From: a bacterium
GTDB lineage: Bacteria > Patescibacteriota > Minisyncoccia > Minisyncoccales > JANBVM01
DNA: 64,000 nt
Direction of reading: 5' to 3'
Assembly: GCA_030588745.1 (NCBI GenBank)
Contig: JAUUXB010000002.1
Location: forward strand, 1-64,000
The position numbers and the translations under genes were made by a program. Positions 22,875-31,736 of this stretch are shown piece by piece. Below the pieces are notes generated by a model that was given only the letters and a program-made list of their open reading frames with translations, did no database searches and was not told where the DNA came from. Numbering within the stretch: position 1 is the stretch's first letter; each line of letters begins with the position of its first letter.

Positions 22875-25013
22875 TTAAGCGTCGGTTAATGATTGCTTTT
22901 TTAATTTAAATTCTTTTCTCTCTTTCCACTCACGCTTTTTGCCGTCATTCCATTGTGACACGGGGCGAATGTAACCGACTATCCTGGAATAAACCTCGCA
23001 TGGCTGCTTGATAATGCATTTTGGACACTGAAAATGTTCTCCTGATAAATAACCATGAGAAGGACAAATTGAAAAAGTAGGAGTTAGGGTGATATATGGC
23101 AAGTGAAAGTTCTCAAACACTTTTTTAATCAATGTCTTAACAGTAGAAACATCAGAGATATTTTCACCCAAAAACAGATGTAAAACAGTGCCGCCAGTAT
23201 ACTTGCACTGAATTTCATCCTGAAGCTTTAAAGCTTCAAAAGCGTCAGTAGTATAATTAACCGGCAATTGGCTTGAATTAGTATAGTAAGGCGTTTTTTC
23301 TGTTCCAGCAGCAATAATATCAGGATATTGCTCTTTATCTTTTAAAGCCAAGCGATAGGCAGTGCTCTCAGCTGGTGTGGCCTCAAGATTATAGATATTA
23401 TTGGTTTCACTTTGGTATTTAACTAGTTTCTTCCTCATAAAATCCATTGTTTCTAAGGCAAATTTTCTTCCTTTTCGTGAAGTAATATCCGCACCAATGA
23501 AATTAAGCAAGGCCTCGTTCATTCCAACCAGTCCAATAGTTGCAAAATGATTAGCATAATAAGCATTTCTCATTTTTTTAATACTTTCCAGATAATATTT
23601 TGAATAAGGATAAAGGCCTTTTGTAATATAGTTTTCCAAAACTTTTCTTTTAATTTCCAAACTTTCTTTTGCCAAATTCATTACTCTTTCTAGCCGCTTG
23701 AAAAAATCTTTTTTGGTTTTTGATAAATAGCCAATTCTGGAAAGATTGATGGTCACCACCCCTATTGATCCTGTAAGCGCTCCTGCGCCAAATAATCCTC
23801 CTCCGCCACGATTATGAAGTTCTTTCAAATCTAACCGAAGCCTACAACACATACTTCTAACATCCTCTGGCTTCATTTCAGAATTAATATAATTAGCAAA
23901 ATAATTAGTTCCATATTTTCCTGATGCCTTAAAAGCTAAATCATATGCAGGATCATCCCAGGGAAAATCTTTTGTAATATTGATTGTTGGAATGGGAAAA
24001 TGAAATGGTTTTCCGGTTTTATCTCCCTCAAGTATTATTTCATAAAATGCTTTGTTAAGGATCTTCATTTCTTCTTCAAATTCAGCATAAGTTTCTTTCT
24101 GGGGCTTGCCACCAATAATAACAGGCTGATTAGCAAAAGAAGGTGACGGTTTTAAATCAAGAGTAATGTTACTAAAAGGACACTGAAATCCTACTCTTGT
24201 AGGAACAGCCATGTTGTAAAGAAATTCCTGAAATGATTGCTTAACCTGCTTGTAATTTAAATTATCGTAACGGATAAACGGAGCAAGCAAGGTATCAAAA
24301 TTAGAAATAGCAACAGCTCCTGCTACTTCACCTTGAACTGTGTATAAAAAGTTTATTATCTGGCCCAGGGCAACTCTTAAGTGCTTTGCTGGTTTTGATT
24401 CTACTTTGCCTATTACTCCACCAAAACCTCTGATCAAAAGGTCATACAAATCCCAGCCAGAGCAATAAGTACCTAAAGTATCTAGATTATGAATGTGAAA
24501 ATCCCCAGACCGATGAGCATCTCTCACTTCTTTGGAATAAACTTTATTGAGCCAATATCTTTTAATGATATATGAAACGCCGTAGCGATTCAGCCCCTGC
24601 AGAGAAAAAGCCATGTTAGCATTCTCCTGAACTTCCCAGTCAAGTTTCCCTAAATATTTATCAATTCTATCCACTGCTTCTTCGCTAACTTTCACTGCCT
24701 CTCTTATTCTTCTGCGCTGTTCTCTGTAAAGAATGTAAGCTTTAGCAGTTTCAACCAAGCCTTCTAAAATTAAAACTTCTTCAACAATATCCTGAATCTG
24801 TTCAACATGAGGAATTTCATCTTTTTTAAAGCGTCTGTCTAATATTTTAATTACCTCTTGAGTTAATTTCTTTGACTTGACGCCATCACCTTGGCCAGTA
24901 GCAGTAATAGCTTTAAAAATTGCATTGGAAATTTTTAAACCATCAAAATCAGTTATTGTCCCATCTCTTTTTTGAACCTTAGTAGTTTTACTTTTAACAG
25001 CTTGTTTAGTCAT
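22875..25013 (-). CDS. nrdD: Class III anaerobic ribonucleoside-triphosphate reductase
   Basis: This is a 712-aa protein. An N-terminal ATP-cone (residues ~10-100, VQKRDGTITDFDGLKI) gives allosteric control of activity. The large barrel domain follows. A zinc site near the C-terminus reads CPSHGYLSG...CPKC. The C-terminal glycyl-radical loop is GYIRPVSQWNDGK. It reduces ribonucleoside triphosphates to deoxy forms in the cytoplasm, activated by NrdG encoded immediately downstream. A leaderless promoter with three TTGAC-type repeats lies upstream. Confidence 0.94.
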   Translation of the reverse strand: MTKQAVKSKTTKVQKRDGTITDFDGLKISNAIFKAITATGQGDGVKSKKLTQEVIKILDRRFKKDEIPHVEQIQDIVEEVLILEGLVETAKAYILYREQRRRIREAVKVSEEAVDRIDKYLGKLDWEVQENANMAFSLQGLNRYGVSYIIKRYWLNKVYSKEVRDAHRSGDFHIHNLDTLGTYCSGWDLYDLLIRGFGGVIGKVESKPAKHLRVALGQIINFLYTVQGEVAGAVAISNFDTLLAPFIRYDNLNYKQVKQSFQEFLYNMAVPTRVGFQCPFSNITLDLKPSPSFANQPVIIGGKPQKETYAEFEEEMKILNKAFYEIILEGDKTGKPFHFPIPTINITKDFPWDDPAYDLAFKASGKYGTNYFANYINSEMKPEDVRSMCCRLRLDLKELHNRGGGGLFGAGALTGSIGVVTINLSRIGYLSKTKKDFFKRLERVMNLAKESLEIKRKVLENYITKGLYPYSKYYLESIKKMRNAYYANHFATIGLVGMNEALLNFIGADITSRKGRKFALETMDFMRKKLVKYQSETNNIYNLEATPAESTAYRLALKDKEQYPDIIAAGTEKTPYYTNSSQLPVNYTTDAFEALKLQDEIQCKYTGGTVLHLFLGENISDVSTVKTLIKKVFENFHLPYITLTPTFSICPSHGYLSGEHFQCPKCIIKQPCEVYSRIVGYIRPVSQWNDGKKREWKERKEFKLKKQSLTDA

Positions 25014-25022
25014 AATAATTAC

Positions 25023-25074
25023 ATTTTACTTCAACAAAAAAAAACGGTCAAATATCCAGTCAATTCAGTCAAAA
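25023..25074 (-). promoter_or_regulatory. nrdD promoter with tandem TTGAC repeats
   Basis: On the minus strand, TTGACC (25046-25051), a 17-nt spacer and TAAAAT (25023-25028) lie 9 nt before the nrdD ATG. Upstream, TTGACTG occurs twice more at 9-bp spacing (within 25055-25073), forming a three-fold repeat with the -35 box. It does not look like a classical NrdR box. Either repeated -35 boxes or a regulator site is possible. Confidence 0.55.
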
Positions 25075-25102
25075 TTTTAACTTATCCACAGAGTTTAAAA
25101 AA

Positions 25103-26047
25103 CTAAAATCCTGTAACAATAACTGTTACTTTTATTTCTCCATTTCTTAGCTGTTCATCCTGAACAGCACCAAAAACAACTTTTGCTTTTGGATTGATTT
25201 CTTTTGTAATTAGTTTGCCAATTTCCTCAATTTCAAACAAAGATATATCCTCACCACCAGAAACATTAAATAAAACTCCTTTTGCACCTTTTGGCCTGAT
25301 ATCTAAAAGTGGAGAGCTTAAAGCAAGAGCTGTTGCCTCTAATGCTCTTTTTTCACCTTTGGCTGTTCCCATGCCAAAGAGAACGCTCCCAGAATTTTTA
25401 AGAATTGATTTTACATCAGCAAAATCAATATTCACAATCCCTGGCAGCATAATCAAATCAGAAATTCCTTTAACCGCTTCTCTTAAAACATCATCACAAA
25501 GCCAGAAAGCATTAAGAAGCGAAGTTGTAGGGTCTAAACAATGAAGTAATTTGTCATTTTTAATCACTAAAAGCGCATCAACTTTTTGTTGTAATAGCTT
25601 TCTGCTATTTTCCGCAATTTTCCTCCTGTAAACTCCCTCAAAGGAAAAAGGTAAAGTGGTAATTGCTACTGTTAAAGCACCTGTTTTTTTAGCAATTTGA
25701 GCAATGATAGGGCTAGCACCACTACCAGTTCCACCTCCCAGTCCTCCTGTAATAAAAATCATGTCAGCGCCTTTTAATGACTCATAAATTTTATCTTTAC
25801 TTTCTTTTGCTGCTAATTCACCAACCTGAGGTTTCATGCCTGTTCCTAAGCCCTTGGTTATTTTTTCTCCTATTCTTAATTTCACATCAGCCTGAATCTT
25901 TTTTAAGTCCTGATAATCAGTATTCATTGCAATTAATTCAATTCCTTTAATTCTTGATTTTTTCATTCTTGATATGGCATTGCCACCTGAACCGCCAACT
26001 CCTACTACTTTAATATTTGTTGTTAATTTTTTAATCCTCTTTTTCAT
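25103..26047 (-). CDS. ftsZ: Cell-division GTPase FtsZ, tail-less
   Basis: This is a 314-aa protein with the tubulin signature GGLGGGTGSGASP (~100-112) and the N-terminal VVGVGGSGGNAISRM nucleotide loop. It polymerises into the Z ring. The protein stops at KVTVIVTGF, the last strand of the core GTPase module. The flexible linker and conserved C-terminal peptide that normally bind FtsA and other partners are absent; the usual length is ~350-400 aa. It overlaps the ftsA stop by 4 nt, so the pair is translationally coupled. Confidence 0.92.
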   Translation of the reverse strand: MKKRIKKLTTNIKVVGVGGSGGNAISRMKKSRIKGIELIAMNTDYQDLKKIQADVKLRIGEKITKGLGTGMKPQVGELAAKESKDKIYESLKGADMIFITGGLGGGTGSGASPIIAQIAKKTGALTVAITTLPFSFEGVYRRKIAENSRKLLQQKVDALLVIKNDKLLHCLDPTTSLLNAFWLCDDVLREAVKGISDLIMLPGIVNIDFADVKSILKNSGSVLFGMGTAKGEKRALEATALALSSPLLDIRPKGAKGVLFNVSGGEDISLFEIEEIGKLITKEINPKAKVVFGAVQDEQLRNGEIKVTVIVTGF

Positions 26048-27252
26048 GGAATAAAAATTCTAAATATTTTTTTAATTTTAGAACCAAGCTTTTTCCCAAA
26101 TCCAAAACCCTGTTCTTTTTCTTCCAAATCAGCACCTAAAAGAACCAAACCACAAGCAGTTGCCCAGCTTAAATCTCTTTCAATGCCTGTTATTCCTTGT
26201 GGTTTGCCTAAAAAACATGGGAGACAGAATTTCTTTTTTGCCAACTTAACAATTTTTGGCAATTTTGCTCCGCCTCCAATTAAAATCACTCCAGCTGGAA
26301 GCCGTTTTTCTTTTGATATTTTCTTAAGTTCCTCATTAATTTGTTCAAAAATTTCTGAAACCCTGATTGCAATAATTTTTGTTAAGAATTTTTGTGAAAA
26401 AATTAAAGGTTCTTCTTCCTCTATTACAACTTTCTTTTTAATATCTCTTCCGCTGAAAACACAGGAGCCGTACTTAATTTTAATTCTTTCTGCGCTGTCA
26501 ATGTCAGTATATAATCCAACAGCAATATCTGAAGTAATATTGTCTGAACCTATGGGTATCACTGCCAGATGAATCAAACTCCCTTCTTCAAAAACAGCTA
26601 GATTGGTAACACCAGCTCCAATATCAACCAAAGCAACACCAAGCTCTTTCTGTTTTTCAGTTAATGATGACCGGGCTGCTGCCAGAGCAGAAGGCACTAA
26701 ATCAAGTATTTCCAAATCAGAGTTTAAAATTGCCTGTCTTGTATTTTTAAGATATGGAGAAAATCCTCCTAAAGCCAAAACTTCTGTCTCTAATCTTACT
26801 CCTTCAAGACCAATGGGTTCTCTTATTCCTCTTTCTCCATCAATAATAAATTCTTTTGGTAAAATATCAAAAATTTCCTTGTTTGAAGGAAGGTTAATTG
26901 CCCGAGCTGCCTGCAATACTCTTTGGATGTCTTCTTCAGAAATTTTTCTATCAGCCCTGGAAACAGAAACTAATCCGTGGGAACAGGAAGAAAAAATATG
27001 ACTTCCACTTAAGTTGACATAAACCGAATTAATTGGCCTGCCTAAGTCTTGAGAAACTTTTGAAAAAACATTTTTTAATACATCTGATATTTTTTCTACG
27101 CTGACTACTGTTCCTTTTCTAATACCATCTGACTCTTCTTTAGTTGTTAAAACTGCCTCTATTACATTTTTCTTTGCGTCCTTTTTAGTAATTAAAACCT
27201 TTACGCTTGAAGACCCTATATCCAAACCGGTTATTATTTTTTTTCTTGCCAT
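26044..27252 (-). CDS. ftsA: Cell-division actin-like protein FtsA
   Basis: This is a 402-aa protein of the actin/HSP70 ATPase fold with phosphate loops GLDIGSSSVKVLI at the start and VDIGAGVTNLAVF in the middle. The inserted SHS2/1C region (~85-160) and the adenosine loop ILIGGGAKLPKI are recognisable. The C-terminus GKKLGSKIKKIFRIFIP is a basic amphipathic helix suited to membrane targeting. It tethers FtsZ filaments to the membrane, although the neighbouring FtsZ lacks the usual FtsA-binding peptide. Confidence 0.92.
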   Translation of the reverse strand: MARKKIITGLDIGSSSVKVLITKKDAKKNVIEAVLTTKEESDGIRKGTVVSVEKISDVLKNVFSKVSQDLGRPINSVYVNLSGSHIFSSCSHGLVSVSRADRKISEEDIQRVLQAARAINLPSNKEIFDILPKEFIIDGERGIREPIGLEGVRLETEVLALGGFSPYLKNTRQAILNSDLEILDLVPSALAAARSSLTEKQKELGVALVDIGAGVTNLAVFEEGSLIHLAVIPIGSDNITSDIAVGLYTDIDSAERIKIKYGSCVFSGRDIKKKVVIEEEEPLIFSQKFLTKIIAIRVSEIFEQINEELKKISKEKRLPAGVILIGGGAKLPKIVKLAKKKFCLPCFLGKPQGITGIERDLSWATACGLVLLGADLEEKEQGFGFGKKLGSKIKKIFRIFIP

Positions 27253-27259
27253 TTGATTA

Positions 27260-27694
27260 TTAAAAGTATGGGAATAAATAATAATTTTCTTTGCCTTTCA
27301 TTTCTTTTGCTTTTTGCTCTGACTTCTCGTGGCTATAACCTAAAAGGTGTAAAATCCCGTGAATAAGTGCTCTGGATAATTCTTTTTTAAATAAAAGGCC
27401 TAATTTTTTAGCATTTTTTTTGATAAATTGGGGGCAGATAACCACTTCACCTAAGATATTTTCAAATTCTTTTATTTTCCCCATAAAATCTTTGGTTTCA
27501 GAAAAAGATAAAACATCAGTTGGTTTGTTTTTGTTTAAATACTTTTTGTTTAAACCCCTCATTTCTTTTTCTTTTATAAAAGCTACTGAAACAATATGTC
27601 TTCCTTTATTTTCACCTCTTAAAACAGCTTGGCTAACTTTTTTTAAAAATTTTTTATCAAGAACAAAATCTGTTAGATTGTTAATCTCAATCAT
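27260..27694 (-). CDS. ybeY: Endoribonuclease YbeY (rRNA maturation)
   Basis: This is a 144-aa protein with the zinc-binding motif LIHGILHLLGYSH (H-G-x-L-H-L-x-G-x-x-H) near the C-terminus. It processes 16S rRNA 3' ends and takes part in ribosome quality control. It sits in a run of translation genes with yqeY-like, rpsU and hisS. Length is normal. Confidence 0.92.
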   Translation of the reverse strand: MIEINNLTDFVLDKKFLKKVSQAVLRGENKGRHIVSVAFIKEKEMRGLNKKYLNKNKPTDVLSFSETKDFMGKIKEFENILGEVVICPQFIKKNAKKLGLLFKKELSRALIHGILHLLGYSHEKSEQKAKEMKGKENYYLFPYF

Positions 27695-27696
27695 AA

Positions 27697-28191
27697 TCAG
27701 GAAAGCAAATCCTTAACAATTTTTGAAATTAAAGCTCCGCTTGCTTTACCTTTAACTTTTGGCATGAGTCCTGACATCACTTTTCCCATATCCTTAATGC
27801 TTTCTGCTTTTGTTTCTTTGATAACCTCTTTTGCTAATTCTTTAATTTCTTTTTCTTCGAGTTGTTGAGGCATATATGTTTTTAAAACTTCAAGTTCTTG
27901 TTCTTCTTTTTTTACCAAGTCATCTCTTTTACCTTTTCTAAATTCAGCAATCGCTTCTTCTGATTTTTTTGTTTTTAATATAATAACATCCAAAATTTCC
28001 TCGTCAGTTAAAATACTTTTTTCTTCTAGTTCCTTATCGGTGAAATCTGGATTTTCTTTGCTCAGTTGATATCTTTTTTCCTTTTCTTTATTAAAAATAT
28101 CAGTTTTCAATAGTCTTAAAACTGAAACTTCAATTTCTTTTTTTTGTTTTAAAGCATTTTTGAAATCTGTTTCAAGTTTATCCTTAAGCAT
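27697..28191 (-). CDS. GatB/YqeY domain protein
   Basis: This 164-aa helical protein covers the YqeY domain (MLKDKLETDFKNALKQ; TYMPQQLEEKEIKELAKEVI; GKVMSGLMPKVKGKASG). The domain is related to the tail of GatB and is thought to interact with tRNA-linked processes. It is commonly encoded beside rpsU, as here. It ends 2 nt before ybeY begins. Confidence 0.9.
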   Translation of the reverse strand: MLKDKLETDFKNALKQKKEIEVSVLRLLKTDIFNKEKEKRYQLSKENPDFTDKELEEKSILTDEEILDVIILKTKKSEEAIAEFRKGKRDDLVKKEEQELEVLKTYMPQQLEEKEIKELAKEVIKETKAESIKDMGKVMSGLMPKVKGKASGALISKIVKDLLS

Positions 28192-28224
28192 ACTGATTAA
28201 AAAATAAATAATAATTTTTACTAA

Positions 28225-28443
28225 TTATCTTTTTAAACCCAGCTTTTTCATTCTTTGATACTCCTTCCTCTTTTCTTCTCTCCTTAAAGCTGCTCTATTT
28301 TTGAGCTGGCGGGATTTTTTCCTTTGCTTATACTTTTTCTTTCTTGCTCTAATCAAAAGACCGCTTTGTTTAACTCTTTTGCTAAAGCGTCTTACCAAGC
28401 TTTGTGACGTTTCTCTTTCTCTTTTTGTTACTTCTAAAGCCAT
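28225..28443 (-). CDS. rpsU: Small ribosomal subunit protein bS21
   Basis: This is a 72-aa, highly basic protein. It starts MALEVTKRERETSQSLVRRFSK and has the Arg/Lys-rich helix RARKKKYKQRKKSRQ of S21. It binds the 30S platform near the anti-Shine-Dalgarno sequence and aids initiation, which is noteworthy in a genome where several transcripts look leaderless. Neighbour yqeY-like follows 33 nt downstream. Confidence 0.93.
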   Translation of the reverse strand: MALEVTKRERETSQSLVRRFSKRVKQSGLLIRARKKKYKQRKKSRQLKNRAALRREEKRKEYQRMKKLGLKR

Positions 28444-28467
28444 AATTTTGATTTAATTGTTCAGTAT

Positions 28468-28824
28468 TTATGGTGTTTTTTGTTCATGCATTTTTTCTTC
28501 AGTTTGCCATCCACCCAAAACATGAAGGTGAATATGGTCTATCATTTGTCCTGCGCTTCTTCCAACATTAAATGCTAATTTATATCCTTGATCTTTAATT
28601 TTAAGTTTTTCTGCAACCTTTTTGGCAGTTAAAATCAAACCTCCAATTAATTCTTTGTCAGTTTCTTTTAAATCGTTTACTGAATTAATGTGTTTTTTGG
28701 GAATAATTAAAACATGGATTGGAGCTCTAGGATTTATATCCTTAAAAGCAATAAATGTTTCATCTTTGTAAATCACTTCTGAATTCATTTCTTTATTTAT
28801 AATTTTGCAAAATATACAATCCAT
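28468..28824 (-). CDS. HIT family nucleotide hydrolase
   Basis: This is a 118-aa protein with the histidine triad HIHLHVLGG near the C-terminus and the N-terminal zinc-type motif MDCIFCKIINKE. HINT-type enzymes hydrolyse nucleoside phosphoramidates such as aminoacyl-AMP. It sits next to hisS, 13 nt away. Length and motifs are typical. Confidence 0.92.
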   Translation of the reverse strand: MDCIFCKIINKEMNSEVIYKDETFIAFKDINPRAPIHVLIIPKKHINSVNDLKETDKELIGGLILTAKKVAEKLKIKDQGYKLAFNVGRSAGQMIDHIHLHVLGGWQTEEKMHEQKTP

Positions 28825-28837
28825 AAAAAGTAATAAA

Positions 28838-30127
28838 TTATTTTTTAATCTTTTTCTTAATCTCGTTCACCACTTTAACTAAATCTACTTCCTGTTGTTT
28901 TCCTGTTTTCATTTCTCTTATAATAATTGAATTGGCTAAAGCTTCTTTTTGGCCAAATATTAAACTGTATTGAACACCAATCTTATTTGCAATATTAAGT
29001 TGAACGCTTAAAGAATCACGCCCCAAAGAAGAGTAAAACGGTATCTTTGCTTTCCTGAACTCTTCTGCTAATTTTAAGGTCTTCCTTTTTGCTAAATTGC
29101 CAAGCTGAGCTAAGAATACTTTTGGCTTTGGTTTTTGAGCAGGTTTTAAGGCTCGCTCTTTCATTAAAAGTATTATTCTATCAATGCCTCCTGCTATTCC
29201 TACAGCTGGCGTTGGTTTACCACCTAAAAGTTTTACTAAATCATCATACCTGCCTCCGCCAGCCAAGGCAATAGTGGTTAATTCTGAAGAATCTTTCTTT
29301 TTTTCTTGAACGAAAAATTCAAAAACTGTGCGAGTATAATAATCTAAACCTCTAACCAAATGAGGGTTTAAATTATAGGGCAGTTCAAGCTCGTCTAAAA
29401 ACTCAAGAAATTCTTTAAAATGTTTTCGGCAATCAGAACAAAGATGATCAATTGTCTGAGGCGCTTCTGAAGATATTTTCTGACATTTTTCCTGTTTACA
29501 ATCCAATATTCTTAAAGGGTTTTCTTTAACCTTTCTTTTACAATTAACACACAAATTGCCAGCTCTTGACCTAAGATAGCTTACCAAAAGCTTTTTATAA
29601 TAAGGCCTGCAACAGCTGGCACCAATACTATTTACCTCAATACCTATATTTTTGATTTTAAGGTCTTTAAAAATACTATATGCAATCTGTACAATTTCAG
29701 CATCAATAGCTGAACTTTCTTCGCCTAAAATCTCCAAACCAAACTGCCAGAACTGACGAAATCTTCCAGACTGGGGTTTTTCATGGCGAAAATAAGGTCC
29801 AGAATGCCAAAGCTTAACAGGTTTAGGTAGATTTTTCATGCCATGTTCTATATAGGCCCTAACAATCGGAGCAGTTCCTTCTGGTCTTAAAGCCAGGTAA
29901 TTCCCGCCTTTTGTTCTTAAAGTGAATATTTCTTTTTTAACTATGTCTGTAGAAAGACCTATCCCTTTAGAAAAAAGCTCCCGCTGTTCCAATATAGGAG
30001 TTTCTATTCTTTTGAAACTGTAAGAACCTGCAATATTTTCAACAACAGTATTAATTTTTTCATAATATCCATAATCATCTTCTAGGATATCATGCATTCC
30101 TGTTGGTGATTGAAATTTTAATCTCAT
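28838..30127 (-). CDS. hisS: Histidyl-tRNA synthetase
   Basis: This is a 429-aa class II aminoacyl-tRNA synthetase. Motif 2 region (WHSGPYFRHEKPQSGRFRQF), the histidine-binding segment (LVRGLDYYTRTVFEF) and motif 3 (GGGRYDDLVKLLGG) are all present. A Cys-rich stretch (~190-245) is usual for this enzyme, and the C-terminal anticodon-binding domain is complete. It charges tRNA-His in the cytoplasm. Confidence 0.95.
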   Translation of the reverse strand: MRLKFQSPTGMHDILEDDYGYYEKINTVVENIAGSYSFKRIETPILEQRELFSKGIGLSTDIVKKEIFTLRTKGGNYLALRPEGTAPIVRAYIEHGMKNLPKPVKLWHSGPYFRHEKPQSGRFRQFWQFGLEILGEESSAIDAEIVQIAYSIFKDLKIKNIGIEVNSIGASCCRPYYKKLLVSYLRSRAGNLCVNCKRKVKENPLRILDCKQEKCQKISSEAPQTIDHLCSDCRKHFKEFLEFLDELELPYNLNPHLVRGLDYYTRTVFEFFVQEKKKDSSELTTIALAGGGRYDDLVKLLGGKPTPAVGIAGGIDRIILLMKERALKPAQKPKPKVFLAQLGNLAKRKTLKLAEEFRKAKIPFYSSLGRDSLSVQLNIANKIGVQYSLIFGQKEALANSIIIREMKTGKQQEVDLVKVVNEIKKKIKK

Positions 30128-30141
30128 AAATTAGTTAAATT

Positions 30142-30684
30142 TTAGTAAGCTGGAGCTTCTATTTTAGCTAAGGCTGTAAATGGCCAGGCTCTTAAATAGA
30201 CTTTGCCAACAATAAATTCTTTCAAAAGAGATCCCCAGCGTCTTGAATCAGAAGAAAAAGCCCTATTATCTCCTAATACAAAATATTCATTCTCTGACAA
30301 TGAAGTTTTTATTTCCCCAGTTGTATAACTATCAGACAAATATTCTGATTCATCTAAAACAAACTTTTCACTTCCATTAACAATAATTATCTGGCCATTC
30401 TCAATAATTACTGTTTCACCTGGAAGTCCGATTATTCTTTTAATATAGCGTTGAGTAGGACTCTGAGGATATTTAAAAACAACCACCTCTCCTCTTTGAG
30501 GATCTCTGAACCTATAAGTAATCTCATCAACAATTAAATAATCACTATTAAAAAAATTAGGCTCCATTGATATGCCTTGAACAAAAAAAGGTTGAAAAAT
30601 AAAATAACGAACAGGAAACACTATAATAATCGCTAAAATCACTATTTTGATGGTTTCCAATAAAAAAGAGAGAAAGTCTTTCAT
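30142..30684 (-). CDS. lepB: Signal peptidase I
   Basis: This is a 180-aa protein with one N-terminal TM helix (IKIVILAIIIVFPVRYFIF). The catalytic Ser lies in GISMEPNF and the general-base Lys in RYIKRIIGLPGE. The C-terminal box FVLGDNRAFSSDSRRWG is present. It cleaves signal peptides from exported proteins such as the surface proteins in this window. Confidence 0.94.
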   Translation of the reverse strand: MKDFLSFLLETIKIVILAIIIVFPVRYFIFQPFFVQGISMEPNFFNSDYLIVDEITYRFRDPQRGEVVVFKYPQSPTQRYIKRIIGLPGETVIIENGQIIIVNGSEKFVLDESEYLSDSYTTGEIKTSLSENEYFVLGDNRAFSSDSRRWGSLLKEFIVGKVYLRAWPFTALAKIEAPAY

Positions 30685-30731
30685 AATATGCTTATTTTAC
30701 CAGTTTTTTCGTGTTTGGCAAGCTTAAACTC

Positions 30732-30760
30732 TTGAGTATATTTTAAATTTAAGAAATAAT
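30732..30760 (+). promoter_or_regulatory. pth promoter, probably leaderless
   Basis: TTGAGT (30732-30737), a 17-nt spacer and AATAAT (30755-30760) end 8 nt before the ATG at 30769, so the transcript would start almost on the start codon. Confidence 0.5.
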
Positions 30761-30768
30761 GGATAAAT

Positions 30769-31323
30769 ATGAAAATTATTATTGGCTTAGGAAATCCAGA
30801 AAAAAAACATGAATCAACCAGACACAATCTTGGCAGATTAATAATTAAAAGCTTTCAAAAAAAAGTTGGTTTTCCTGATTTTGAATTAAAGAAAAAAATG
30901 AAAGCTTTAATTTCTAAAAAAGGAAAAACAATTCTAGCTTTACCTGAAACTTTTATGAATGCTTCTGGTAAATCTGTAAAGCTGTTAGTTAAAAACTACA
31001 AACTAAAAACAAATAATATTGTTGTAGTTCATGATGATTTTGCTCTTGAATTGGGAAAATTAAGAATTTCTAAAAACAGAAGTTCTGGAGGGCACAAGGG
31101 AATTCAATCAATAATCAACGAACTAAAAACAAAAGATTTTATCCGTTTTCGCATCGGAATAAAACCAAAGCGTCAACCTAAAAACTTAGATAAATTTGTT
31201 CTTAAAAAATTTACAAAACAAGAAAAAGAGGTTATAAAAAAAGCTATCAAAGAGTGTGTTAAAGCGCTTGAACTTGAATTAAAACAAGGATTAGAAAAAG
31301 CAATGAACGAATATAATAAATAA
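30769..31323 (+). CDS. pth: Peptidyl-tRNA hydrolase
   Basis: This is a 184-aa protein. GLGNPEKKHESTRHNLG at the N-terminus contains the catalytic His, and FMNASGKSV and HDDFALELGKL match the substrate-binding loops; GGHKGIQSI follows. It recycles peptidyl-tRNAs released from stalled ribosomes. The C-terminus is Lys/Glu-rich but the length is normal. Confidence 0.94.
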   Translation: MKIIIGLGNPEKKHESTRHNLGRLIIKSFQKKVGFPDFELKKKMKALISKKGKTILALPETFMNASGKSVKLLVKNYKLKTNNIVVVHDDFALELGKLRISKNRSSGGHKGIQSIINELKTKDFIRFRIGIKPKRQPKNLDKFVLKKFTKQEKEVIKKAIKECVKALELELKQGLEKAMNEYNK

Positions 31324-31389
31324 AAGCGAGATAAATAGAACGGGATTAGACCTATACTAATAAATGTTTTCAGAAAATATAGATAGAAT

Positions 31390-31413
31390 AAAAAAAGAAG
31401 GTCACAAAGGACC
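31390..31413 (-). terminator. Intrinsic terminator of the 61-aa gene
   Basis: On the minus strand GGTC and GACC form a short stem followed by TTCTTTTTTT, directly after the stop codon at 31414. Confidence 0.5.
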
Positions 31414-31599
31414 CTAATTAGTTTTTAAAATATCCCAAATATCCCGCACGATTCCATATGGCATTGTAATAAACAAAAATCGCCCTGTGGAAATTATTTC
31501 TTTTATATTATCTATCAAACAATCATGTAGATAATCCCAAAAGTCCTCACAACAGACACCATCGACTTGTTTCTCTTCGTCGACTTGTTTCTCTTCCAT
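31414..31599 (-). CDS. Small hypothetical protein with a hydrophobic helix
   Basis: This is a 61-aa protein. The N-terminus contains a short duplication (EKQVDEEKQVDG) also visible in the DNA. It continues with CCEDFWDYLHDCLID and a moderately hydrophobic segment. A Shine-Dalgarno-like GGAGAGG lies about 9 nt upstream of the ATG, and a terminator follows immediately. It is a single-gene minus-strand unit between plus-strand pth and topA. No family recognised; the RBS and terminator are the main support. Confidence 0.5.
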   Translation of the reverse strand: MEEKQVDEEKQVDGVCCEDFWDYLHDCLIDNIKEIISTGRFLFITMPYGIVRDIWDILKTN

Positions 31600-31736
31600 T
31601 TTAAAATCCTCTCCTTTTTAAAGATACTATATTTTTCGATATCTAAATATAAAACATTTAAACTTAAAAATCAAATGCTTTTAAAAATTTTAAAATTACT
31701 GTTATAGTTTAATAATTATAGACAAAATCAAAGTTT

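Noticed and set aside
25194-27001. Several plus-strand ORFs of 116-132 aa across ftsZ/ftsA
   Set aside because: They are antisense to strongly supported division genes and reflect codon bias on the coding strand.
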